Assembly (NCBI GenBank): GCA_010032125.1
Contig: RHAU01000032.1
Location: 1 to 6,580 of the forward strand
DNA from: Actinomycetota bacterium
GTDB taxonomy: Bacteria > Actinomycetota > Actinomycetes > Nanopelagicales > Nanopelagicaceae
Reading direction: 5' to 3'
DNA: 6,580 nucleotides
Shown: positions 1-6,562 of the stretch, one piece after another
Layout of the letters: each line of letters opens with the position of its first letter
How positions within the stretch are numbered: the first letter of the stretch is position 1
The notes under the pieces: generated by a model
Told to the model about the DNA's origin: nothing
Database searches by the model: none
Seen by the model: only the letters and a program-made list of their open reading frames with translations
Position numbers and translations under genes: made by a program

Positions 1-138
1 TCGTGCGTTGCGCGACGCATGGGGATGCGACGTTGAGGTGTCAGTGGTTGTGAGGGGAGAAACGCTACCCCCGTGGGGCTCATAAGACAAAGGGGGGATC
101 AGCCGGGTATTTCCTACAGCGCTTGAGAGAATTCGCCG
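1..138. other. GC-rich upstream region, unassigned; possible tail of an upstream gene
   Basis: This stretch is visibly richer in G and C than the genes that follow. One + frame is open from base 2 to a TAA at 83-85 and would encode 27 residues ending in LPPWGS. That could be the end of an upstream gene, but 27 open codons in GC-rich DNA are weak evidence and I do not recognise the peptide. The complementary strand is also open here, so a divergent gene cannot be excluded; in some actinobacteria a cyclophilin gene lies beside the hydrolase/hisS pair. Small inverted repeats are present: TGCGT/ACGCA at 4-8 and 15-19, CGCAT/ATGCG at 16-20 and 25-29, and CCCC/GGGG around 69-78. I see no clear -35/-10 promoter pair. 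Confidence 0.3.
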
Positions 139-843
139 ATGGGCCTCATCGTAGATCGAGTGGTCGCGCCCTATTTTGCAACCAACTGCTGGATCATCGC
201 ACCTGGCGTTGGAAGCCCAGCTCTTGTGGTTGATCCGGGAATAGATATTCCACATATGGCCGCTGCAATTAGTTCAAAACTGCGTGAATACAAATTAACA
301 ATGGGAGCAGTTCTCATTACTCACGGACATCTCGATCACACATTTTCCTTGATGCCCGTTATCGAAGAATGTGGAACTGCAATCACGTACGTACACTCTT
401 TCGATCGGGATTTATTAAAGAATCCAGAGGGCGCAATGGGTGAGCACGGTCTCGGTCTGCTCAACCAATTAAGAAGCCAGATGCAACACTTACGGTTTGA
501 AGAACCAACCGATGTTCGCGAAATTGAAAGTGACTGTCGACTTAACTGCGGCGAGATGGAGTTGGTTTTAACCCACACGCCGGGGCATACACCCGGTTCA
601 ATCATTGCGACGATAAACGATGAGGTCGTGGTGACAGGGGACACGCTCTTTGCCGGTTCTATCGGTAGGACCGATTTACCTCGTGGTTCAATGACTGAGA
701 TGCAACGCACTCTGCGTGAGAAGATTGCGCTCTTAGAACCTGGTTTAGAAGTTCTCCCCGGTCACGGTGAGAGATCGCGAATGGAGTACGAGTTGAAAAA
801 CAACCCCTATCTTCGCGCTGCTTTAGTTGGGGAATTGGCATGA
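139..843 (+). CDS. Metallo-beta-lactamase-fold hydrolase, glyoxalase-II-like
   Basis: A 234-residue cytoplasmic protein of the MBL superfamily, without signal peptide or membrane segment. It carries the full two-metal ligand set: the THGHLDH motif (His62, His64, Asp66, His67), His150 in HTPGHTPGS, Asp168 in TGDTLF, and His209 in LPGHG. The opening with NCWIIAPG and VDPG is typical of the small glyoxalase-II-like group (YcbL type). It lacks the C-terminal substrate-binding domain of classical glyoxalase II, so hydrolysis of S-lactoylglutathione is not assured. A thioester substrate such as an acyl-mycothiol is a possible actinobacterial equivalent, by inference. A GAGAG at 125-129 lies nine bases before the ATG. 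Its TGA overlaps the hisS ATG as ATGA, which indicates translational coupling. The same hydrolase-hisS pairing is known in other actinobacteria such as Mycobacterium (Rv2581c-hisS). Confidence 0.9.
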   Translation: MGLIVDRVVAPYFATNCWIIAPGVGSPALVVDPGIDIPHMAAAISSKLREYKLTMGAVLITHGHLDHTFSLMPVIEECGTAITYVHSFDRDLLKNPEGAMGEHGLGLLNQLRSQMQHLRFEEPTDVREIESDCRLNCGEMELVLTHTPGHTPGSIIATINDEVVVTGDTLFAGSIGRTDLPRGSMTEMQRTLREKIALLEPGLEVLPGHGERSRMEYELKNNPYLRAALVGELA

Positions 844-2102
844 GCCATAAATACCAAGCGCCAAAAGGCGTATCGGAATATTTCCCACCACGATCCTCAC
901 TCTTTGAGTATGCAATCGAACATCTCAAACGACCAGCTCTAGCAGCGGGATATCAACTCATGGAATTACCTGTTTTTGAAGATACTGAAGTTTTCTCTCG
1001 AGGAGTTGGCGAGAGCACAGATGTTGTAACAAAAGAAATGTATACATTTGAAGATCGCGGAGGTCGATCGCTCACGCTTCGCCCTGAGGGAACAGCCGGT
1101 GTGATGCGCTCGGTGATCGAACACGGTCTCGACCGTGGACAACTACCCCTTAAAGTTTTTTATACCGGCCCTTTTTTCCGCGCGGAACGCCCACAAGCTG
1201 GTAGGTATCGGCAATTCTTCCAATTTGGAATCGAGGCAATCGGCATCGACGACCCTTATCTCGATGTCGAAGTGATAGCGGTGGCTTGGCATGGTTATCG
1301 CTCACTTGGACTGAGAAATTTCACATTGAAGATTGGATCTCTCGGCGATAACGAATCAAGAACTTCTCATCGAAATGAATTAGTGAAGTTTATTTCTGGT
1401 CTTACTCTCGATGATGAAACTCGAGAGAGGAGTGTGCGTAATCCGCTCCGGTTGTTTGACGATAAACGCCCTGAGATAAAAGAGAAGATGCGAAGCGCAC
1501 CTGTGCTTCTTAATTTCCTCAACACAAAAAGCCAAGAGCATTTTGACGAGGTAAAACGAATCCTTTCTAGTGAAGGAATCACTTTTGTTGTAGATCCAAC
1601 AATGGTCCGTGGACTTGATTACTACACCGGCACCACTTTCGAATTTGATCACGCTGATCTCGGAGCCCAATCAGGGATCGGCGGAGGTGGTCGCTATGAC
1701 GGATTGATGGAAACTTTGGGTGGCCAATCATTATCTGGAATTGGATTTGGATTGGGAGTCGATCGGATTGTCCTTGCGATGGAGGCTGAAAAAGTAACTC
1801 CGAATGATCGTAACTATCTTGACCTATTCGTGATTCCTCTCGGCGAGGCTGCCAAGTCGCAAGGATTTTCTATGGTTGAAAAGATGCGCTCTGCGGGATT
1901 TGTCGCAGACTTAGCTTTCGGAGAGCGCGCTCTCAAAGGTGCAATGAAGGCCGCCGATCAGAGAAATGCTCGCTTCGTTCTCGTTCTTGGCGATAACGAG
2001 GTTTCATCAGGCACTGCAGAATTGAAACGGATGAGCGATGGAAGCACCTCTTCGGTTACCCTTGCCTCTCTCGTTGACGCTTTCAGGGATCTCTCTGCAT
2101 AG
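840..2102 (+). CDS. hisS: Histidyl-tRNA synthetase
   Basis: Class II synthetase that activates histidine with ATP and charges tRNA-His in the cytoplasm. At 420 residues it has the usual bacterial length. Visible in order: N-terminal APKGVSEYFPP and motif 1 region (about 1-60); LTLRPEGTAGVMR (78-90); motif 2 with FFRAERPQAGRYRQF (112-126), supplying the ATP-binding arginine; the HisRS-specific VRGLDYYTG (256-264), whose Arg257 matches the catalytic arginine of the family; the glycine-rich GGGGRYDG (281-288); motif 3 GIGFGLGVDRIVLAME (300-315); and a C-terminal anticodon-binding domain (about 325-420) with the FGERALKGAMKAAD helix. The ATG lies inside the stop codon of the preceding hydrolase, so translation is probably coupled. 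No truncation or missing key residue is seen. HisZ-type paralogues lack the intact histidine motifs present here. Confidence 0.97.
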   Translation: MSHKYQAPKGVSEYFPPRSSLFEYAIEHLKRPALAAGYQLMELPVFEDTEVFSRGVGESTDVVTKEMYTFEDRGGRSLTLRPEGTAGVMRSVIEHGLDRGQLPLKVFYTGPFFRAERPQAGRYRQFFQFGIEAIGIDDPYLDVEVIAVAWHGYRSLGLRNFTLKIGSLGDNESRTSHRNELVKFISGLTLDDETRERSVRNPLRLFDDKRPEIKEKMRSAPVLLNFLNTKSQEHFDEVKRILSSEGITFVVDPTMVRGLDYYTGTTFEFDHADLGAQSGIGGGGRYDGLMETLGGQSLSGIGFGLGVDRIVLAMEAEKVTPNDRNYLDLFVIPLGEAAKSQGFSMVEKMRSAGFVADLAFGERALKGAMKAADQRNARFVLVLGDNEVSSGTAELKRMSDGSTSSVTLASLVDAFRDLSA

Positions 2103-2120
2103 AGAAATCAACGAAAACCA

Positions 2121-2135
2121 TAGGCAGGTGACGTG
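2121..2135 (+). promoter_or_regulatory. Ribosome binding site and GTG start of aspS
   Basis: The 30-base hisS-aspS gap contains AGGCAGG at 2122-2128 followed by GTG at 2133. The GTG is preferred because the protein then begins MFRTRGAG, matching the MLRT-type start conserved in actinobacterial AspRS, and because the AGG at 2122-2124 gives eight bases of spacing. An overlapping AGGTGA at 2126-2131 would be too close to act alone. I see no terminator hairpin in the gap. Confidence 0.7.
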
Positions 2136-3872
2136 TTCCGTACTCGTGGCGCTGGGACTCTGCGTTCCAGTGATGAGGGGTCTGAAGTAACCCTTGCAGG
2201 TTGGGTTGCGCGCCGTCGTGACCACGGTGGCGTCGCCTTTATTGATCTTCGAGACTCAACTGGAAATGCACAAGTAGTCATCTCCGATCCAAAGATTGCT
2301 GGCGCATTACGAGCAGAGTGGTGCGTTCAGATTGTTGGTTCGGTCGCAAAACGCCCAGCAGGCAATGAAAACCCTTCTCTTCCTACCGGTGAGATTGAAG
2401 TTGTGTGCTCATCTCTGACCGTACTGAGCGAAGCAGCAGCTCTTCCGTTCCCCGTTGACTCCGGTGAGAAAGTGAATGTCAGCGAAGAGATTCGACTTAA
2501 GTATCGCTATCTGGATTTGCGGAGAGAAGAGCAGAGTAAGGCGCTTCGGACGCGTTCTAAAATCACGTCCATTATCCGCACTGTCATGGATCAAGAAGGT
2601 TTTCTTGAAATAGAGACTCCCTATTTAACGCGCTCCACACCTGAAGGAGCTCGCGATTTCCTCGTTCCCGTAAGACTCCAACCCGGTAGCTGGTATGCCT
2701 TGCCTCAGTCTCCACAACTGTTTAAGCAACTTCTCATGGTCTCTGGAATCGAAAAGTACTACCAAGTTGCTCGCTGTTTCCGAGATGAGGATTTTAGAGC
2801 CGATCGTCAGCCTGAATTCACACAGGTCGATATTGAGATGTCTTTCATCGACCAAGAAGATGTTATATCTGTTACAGAGAAGATTTTGCGCGAAGTTTTT
2901 AAGTCGACATTGGACGTAAGTGTTTCTCTTCCCATCGAACGTATGACATATCGCAATGCGATGGACCTGTATGGATCCGATAAACCAGATCTGCGATTTG
3001 AAAACACTTTGACTGATGTAACGGAGTTCTTCAAAGAGACCTCCTTTAGAGTCTTTCAGGCTCCCTACGTGGGCGCAGTTGTTATGCCTGGCGGTGCGGG
3101 TTCGCCGAGACGCGAGCTTGATGCATGGCAGGAGTGGGCGAAGGCGCGGGGAGCAAAGGGACTTGCTTATATTTTGGTTGGCGACGATGGAACCTTAAGT
3201 GGACCAGTAGCTAAGAATCTCTCAGAGAAGGAAACCATAGGAATTGCGGCAGCCGTCGGAGCTAAGAATGGTGATGCAATTTTCTTCGCTGCTGGAGAAA
3301 AAGCTGCGTCGCAAAATCTCTTAGGTGCGGTGCGATTGGAGATTGGTCAACGCTGCAATCTCATCCGAAACGAATGGAAATTCCTCTGGGTTGTTGACGC
3401 TCCTATGTTTGAGAGAACGGAAGAAGGCGGTTGGACAGCGGTTCACCATCCATTTACCGGACCGAAACCAGAATATGAGGAGAGCTTTTCTTCGGACCCT
3501 GGCTCAGCTCTCGCTTATGCCTATGACATTGTTCTTAATGGAAATGAAATTGGTGGGGGATCCATCCGTATTCACCGTCGAAACATCCAGCAACGAGTCT
3601 TTGATGTGATCGGTTTGAGCCGCGACGAGGCCGAAAGCAAATTCGGTTTTCTCTTAGAAGCATTTAATTATGGTCCGCCACCTCATGGTGGAATAGCACT
3701 TGGTTTAGACCGTCTGGCGGCATTAATTGCGGGCGCAGAGTCGATCCGAGAAGTCATTGCATTTCCAAAAACCGCTAGCGGGGGAGATCCTTTGACTGGA
3801 GCGCCGACTCCGATCACTCCAGCGCAACGAAAAGAATCTGGAATTGACGCGGTTCCCGAGGAGAAAAAATGA
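2133..3872 (+). CDS. aspS: Aspartyl-tRNA synthetase, probably non-discriminating (Asp/Asn)
   Basis: Class IIb synthetase of the bacterial type, 579 residues. In order: an N-terminal OB-fold anticodon-binding domain (about 1-105) with GWVARRRDHGGVAFIDLRD (23-41); RYLDLRR (125-131); the flipping loop TRSTPEGARDFLVP (166-179); the aspartate-site PQSPQ (191-195); motif 2 with ARCFRDEDFRADRQPEFTQ (213-231), Arg217 being the ATP-binding arginine; the bacterial GAD insertion domain (about 300-420); and motif 3 GGIALGLDRLAALIAG (519-534). All catalytic motifs are intact. His31 and Gly77 replace the Leu and Lys of discriminating E. coli AspRS, the pattern I recall for non-discriminating enzymes such as that of Pseudomonas aeruginosa. 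This predicts Asp-tRNA-Asn formation followed by GatCAB amidation. The product is cytoplasmic. Its TGA overlaps the next ATG (ATGA). Confidence 0.97.
   Translation: MFRTRGAGTLRSSDEGSEVTLAGWVARRRDHGGVAFIDLRDSTGNAQVVISDPKIAGALRAEWCVQIVGSVAKRPAGNENPSLPTGEIEVVCSSLTVLSEAAALPFPVDSGEKVNVSEEIRLKYRYLDLRREEQSKALRTRSKITSIIRTVMDQEGFLEIETPYLTRSTPEGARDFLVPVRLQPGSWYALPQSPQLFKQLLMVSGIEKYYQVARCFRDEDFRADRQPEFTQVDIEMSFIDQEDVISVTEKILREVFKSTLDVSVSLPIERMTYRNAMDLYGSDKPDLRFENTLTDVTEFFKETSFRVFQAPYVGAVVMPGGAGSPRRELDAWQEWAKARGAKGLAYILVGDDGTLSGPVAKNLSEKETIGIAAAVGAKNGDAIFFAAGEKAASQNLLGAVRLEIGQRCNLIRNEWKFLWVVDAPMFERTEEGGWTAVHHPFTGPKPEYEESFSSDPGSALAYAYDIVLNGNEIGGGSIRIHRRNIQQRVFDVIGLSRDEAESKFGFLLEAFNYGPPPHGGIALGLDRLAALIAGAESIREVIAFPKTASGGDPLTGAPTPITPAQRKESGIDAVPEEKK
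3858..3871 (+). promoter_or_regulatory. Strong ribosome binding site of the FtsH-like gene, inside the aspS 3' end
   Basis: A perfect GAGGAG at 3858-3863 lies five bases before the ATG at 3869. It sits within the last codons of aspS, and the ATG overlaps the aspS stop. This fixes the start of the downstream gene and indicates that its translation follows that of aspS. Confidence 0.8.
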
Positions 3873-6139
3873 GCATTGATCAATCTCGACCACGTGACAC
3901 GGATAGAAAGACACGAATCCACCTCTCTTTCTATGACAGAACTAAATTCATTCTTCTCTTCACAGTGGTATTTCTTATTCTCGTCTGGTCGGATATGTCT
4001 GGAGATGAAAATCTCAGTTTCGCGAAGGCATTCGAAGCGAGCGCAAATCGTCGCTGGTGGATTTTTCTCTTATTAGCGATAGAAACCATCAGACAAGCAC
4101 ATTTTCTCGTTGCCGAGCTAGCCGCTCCGTACCACGGCATCTGGCAACGTTATTTCGGTTTTGTCGATCGGACGACACGTCGTCTCTCTGATTGGACGAG
4201 ATTTCGAATCTCTCGAGTTGTTAAATGGCTAGTTGTCATCTCGCTGCTATCCATTGTCCTAGGTGCAATCTATAAAGAGACGCCAGTTCGCGCTCTCTTT
4301 TTCGCACCTAAAGCGCTGTGGAGCGCGTTACCTGTTATCGCTCAACTTGCGTTTGCGGTTGTATTTGTCATCATTCAATTTGTTGCCATTTTCTGGTTCT
4401 TAAGTCGTGGTGGGATTGATACTTATTTTCCTGACGATATCAAAACTAGATTTTCTGATGTTTGGGGTCAAGATCACGTGCTCGCGCGCATCAAAGAGAA
4501 CCTTGTCTTCCTAGAGAATCCAGAGAGCATTGAACGTTTAGGTGGTTACGTTCCTGGTGGAATTTTGCTTTGGGGTCCTCCCGGAACCGGAAAAACCCTC
4601 ATGGCCGAATCAATGGCCGGCGAAACCGGAAAACCTTTCGTTTTCGTCGATCCTGGCGCATTTAACAATATGTTCTTTGGTATCGGAATATTGAAGGTAA
4701 AGGGCCTATTCCGGAAGTTGCGAAAACTAGCGCTGCGTTACGGCGGAGTTGTTGTCTTTTTCGATGAAGCTGATGCTCTAGGAAATCGCGGCATCATGAC
4801 CAACCGAGGACCAGGCGCTTATTCGAAATTTGATCTCAGTTGTCACGGGATTTCATATCTTTCAGATAGCGCAGCGAGTGAGGTTACGCGTCAATTGGTG
4901 ACACACGGTTCTCGTCAAACCAAGGAAGTAAATAGATTTGTTATGGGTGCGGGAGGAGCAGGTGGTGGCGCAGGAATGGGAACATTGCAAGCCCTCCTTA
5001 CCGAACTTTCTGGACTTAAGAAGCCACGCGGTTTTTTCAATCGAATCGTTCGCCGAACTTTGGGAATGCGCCCGAAAAATCCGCCGAAGTATCGAATTCT
5101 GGTCGTTATGGCAACAAACATGCCTGAATCTCTCGACGAAGCATTGTTACGTCCGGGCCGAATAGATCGAATGTATCGCGTGGGTTATCCGAGTAAGGCC
5201 GGTCGCATTCGTACGTATCAGGGATACCTCGAGAAAATTTCGCATAGTTTGTCGCCTGAAGAGATCGAAAAACTTGCAATCATCACTCCGTACGCGACTG
5301 GCGCAACCATCAAGGATCTTGTCAACGAGTCATTGATTATGGCGATTCGTTTTGGCCGAACAAGTGTCACTTGGTCAGATGTGCTCAAGGCAAAACAACT
5401 GAAACAACTCGGGCCTTCAGAAGATGTGGAATACATAGAACGTGAACGCCATGCAACAGCCGTCCATGAAGCCTGTCACGCTGTGATGGCGTATCGAGTA
5501 CGTAAGCACATGGATATTGATATTGCGACTATTGAAAAAGGGGCTGAGTACCTCGGCATGGTTGCTTCGATTCCGCCTGATGACCAATTCACACACTGGA
5601 AGAGCGAATACGAGGGTGACATTCTCGTTTCACTCGCTTCTTTAGCCGGAGAGCGGATGTTCTTTGACGGTGATAATTCTTCCGGAGTTTCAGGCGATCT
5701 CGAATCTGCCACGACAGTTGCTGGATTGATGGAAGGTTATTGGGGCATGGGTTCAACTGTTTCCTCGTATGCATCAAGTAGAAGGATGGAGCTTGGTGCG
5801 CCCGGCGGTGCAAAACCAAATGAAAATAAGCAAGAAATGCGGCGCGCACTTTCGGATCGGATTGAAGACAATCTTTCGCACTTACTTCTCCGGGCGGAGC
5901 AATTGCTACGTGAAAATCGCGCACAAGTTCTCTCCGTTGCCCACGCACTCGAGTCTCATAAAACGCTCTCCGGTGCAGATGTTCACGCGGTTATTGAGGG
6001 AACTCAGGGCGATGTTGTGAATGGTTCCTTGTACCTGAAACCAGAAAACATCGCGTTAATTGAGGCCTATCATCAATCTGCCCTCCAAGCACATAAAGAA
6101 CATCGAAAGCCAGAGCTGCCGCTTCCGATTCTCGCGTAG
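3869..6139 (+). CDS. Divergent membrane-bound FtsH-type AAA+ zinc metalloprotease
   Basis: A 756-residue protein that probably unfolds and degrades proteins at the inner face of the cytoplasmic membrane, using ATP. Four hydrophobic segments lie near 26-40, 64-82, 118-135 and 155-178, with an arginine-rich loop (99-117) between the second and third. The AAA domain (about 195-440) has Walker A GPPGTGKT (236-243), pore motif MFFGIG (268-273), Walker B VVVFFDEAD (294-302), sensor 1 Asn417 in MATN, and LRPGRIDR (427-434), with both arginine fingers. A lid with GATIKDLVNES (478-488) follows. The M41 peptidase domain shows the zinc motif HEACH (533-537) and Asp610 in GVSGDLESAT as probable third ligand. 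The family's C-terminal helices end near 712, leaving a 44-residue tail. Unlike typical FtsH there are two extra membrane segments, insertions near 305-370 and 384-408, and SGL (381-383) for DGF. Family membership is firm; substrate and physiological role are unknown. An ordinary ftsH probably exists elsewhere, so the symbol is left blank. Confidence 0.9.
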   Translation: MSIDQSRPRDTDRKTRIHLSFYDRTKFILLFTVVFLILVWSDMSGDENLSFAKAFEASANRRWWIFLLLAIETIRQAHFLVAELAAPYHGIWQRYFGFVDRTTRRLSDWTRFRISRVVKWLVVISLLSIVLGAIYKETPVRALFFAPKALWSALPVIAQLAFAVVFVIIQFVAIFWFLSRGGIDTYFPDDIKTRFSDVWGQDHVLARIKENLVFLENPESIERLGGYVPGGILLWGPPGTGKTLMAESMAGETGKPFVFVDPGAFNNMFFGIGILKVKGLFRKLRKLALRYGGVVVFFDEADALGNRGIMTNRGPGAYSKFDLSCHGISYLSDSAASEVTRQLVTHGSRQTKEVNRFVMGAGGAGGGAGMGTLQALLTELSGLKKPRGFFNRIVRRTLGMRPKNPPKYRILVVMATNMPESLDEALLRPGRIDRMYRVGYPSKAGRIRTYQGYLEKISHSLSPEEIEKLAIITPYATGATIKDLVNESLIMAIRFGRTSVTWSDVLKAKQLKQLGPSEDVEYIERERHATAVHEACHAVMAYRVRKHMDIDIATIEKGAEYLGMVASIPPDDQFTHWKSEYEGDILVSLASLAGERMFFDGDNSSGVSGDLESATTVAGLMEGYWGMGSTVSSYASSRRMELGAPGGAKPNENKQEMRRALSDRIEDNLSHLLLRAEQLLRENRAQVLSVAHALESHKTLSGADVHAVIEGTQGDVVNGSLYLKPENIALIEAYHQSALQAHKEHRKPELPLPILA

Positions 6140-6149
6140 GCGATTCGGT

Positions 6150-6163
6150 AAGGTGACCTTATG
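6150..6163 (+). promoter_or_regulatory. Ribosome binding site of the DUF948-like gene
   Basis: AAGGTGA at 6150-6156 lies four bases before the ATG at 6161, in the 21-base gap after the protease stop codon. The short gap, with no hairpin or T-run, supports cotranscription with the protease. Confidence 0.65.
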
Positions 6164-6556
6164 AGCGCAGGTGGAATTGCAGCGATTATCGCGGCTTCGG
6201 CCTTGCTCGTTATTGCACTTGCCCTCGCCTATGCGGTCATTCGCCTCGGTCGGGCAATTGATGAAGTTGGGACCGCAGTCAAGGAGATTACGTCAGAAAC
6301 CACTCCTCTCTTAAACGAGGTAACAACCACGGTTGAACTCGTCAACGGCCCGCTGCAAAGTATTAATAAAGTTACGCGTTCCATGGAGGAACTCAGTACC
6401 AAGATTTCTGAAAGCACCAGCTCTTTCTTGGACAAGAACCAGATCGCGATGAAAGCAGCGGGTGCGGTACTTACCGCTGCCCAGCTCCGTAAAAAGGGGA
6501 AGAAGAAGTCCAAGAAGAGTAAGAAGGCGGATTTCATCGACGACGAGGAGTTCTAG
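6161..6556 (+). CDS. Small single-pass membrane protein, DUF948-like
   Basis: A 131-residue protein of unknown function. Residues 5-28 form one strongly hydrophobic segment rich in Ala, Ile and Leu. It is followed by a polar, probably helical region (about 30-95) rich in Glu, Thr, Ser and Val, containing RLGRAIDEVGTAV, then TTPLLNEVTTTVELVN and a serine-rich SISESTSS-like stretch. This layout, a membrane anchor followed by methyl-accepting-like heptads, is that of the DUF948 family, found between aspS/rarA/rpsD and alaS in many actinobacteria. The C-terminus has a lysine cluster (111-122, KKGKKKSKKSKK) and then an acidic end, DDEEF. The cluster could bind nucleic acid or phospholipid head groups, but that is only inference. 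The start is supported by a ribosome binding site at 6150-6156. No signal-peptidase site is evident, so the segment is probably an uncleaved anchor. Family assignment rests on layout and neighbours, not on a profile search. Confidence 0.8.
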   Translation: MSAGGIAAIIAASALLVIALALAYAVIRLGRAIDEVGTAVKEITSETTPLLNEVTTTVELVNGPLQSINKVTRSMEELSTKISESTSSFLDKNQIAMKAAGAVLTAAQLRKKGKKKSKKSKKADFIDDEEF

Positions 6557-6562
6557 TACCTC

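Noticed and set aside
1..83. A minus-strand open frame starting at the CAT at 81-83 (MSPTGVAFLP...), considered as the start of a divergent gene.
   Set aside because: There is no ribosome binding site on that strand and the peptide is not recognisable. It runs off the window after 27 codons, so it cannot be told from chance.
75..120. GGGGCTCATAA resembling the anticodon loop of initiator tRNA-Met, followed by GGGTATTTCC resembling a T-arm.
   Set aside because: The bases 3' of CATAA (GACA) do not pair with the GGGG before the loop, and no acceptor stem or proper T-loop can be drawn. It is a chance resemblance.
2103..2132. A possible promoter or attenuator in the hisS-aspS gap.
   Set aside because: The 30-base gap has no inverted repeat, no T-run and no recognisable -10/-35 pair; only a ribosome binding site is visible.
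4582..4636. A near-direct repeat of AACCGGAAAA-type sequence at two places in the FtsH-like gene.
   Set aside because: Both copies encode similar short motifs (GTGKT of Walker A and GETGKP), so the likeness follows from the protein sequence and codon choice.
5476..5948. Long minus-strand open frames opposite the protease domain.
   Set aside because: They lie antisense to well-conserved M41 motifs, lack supporting ribosome binding sites and give unrecognisable peptides, so they are shadows of the + strand gene.
3869..6139. Reading the AAA+ gene as rarA, the AAA+ protein common in this neighbourhood in actinobacteria.
   Set aside because: It has membrane segments, an FtsH-type pore motif and arginine fingers, and an HExxH metalloprotease domain, none of which occur in RarA.
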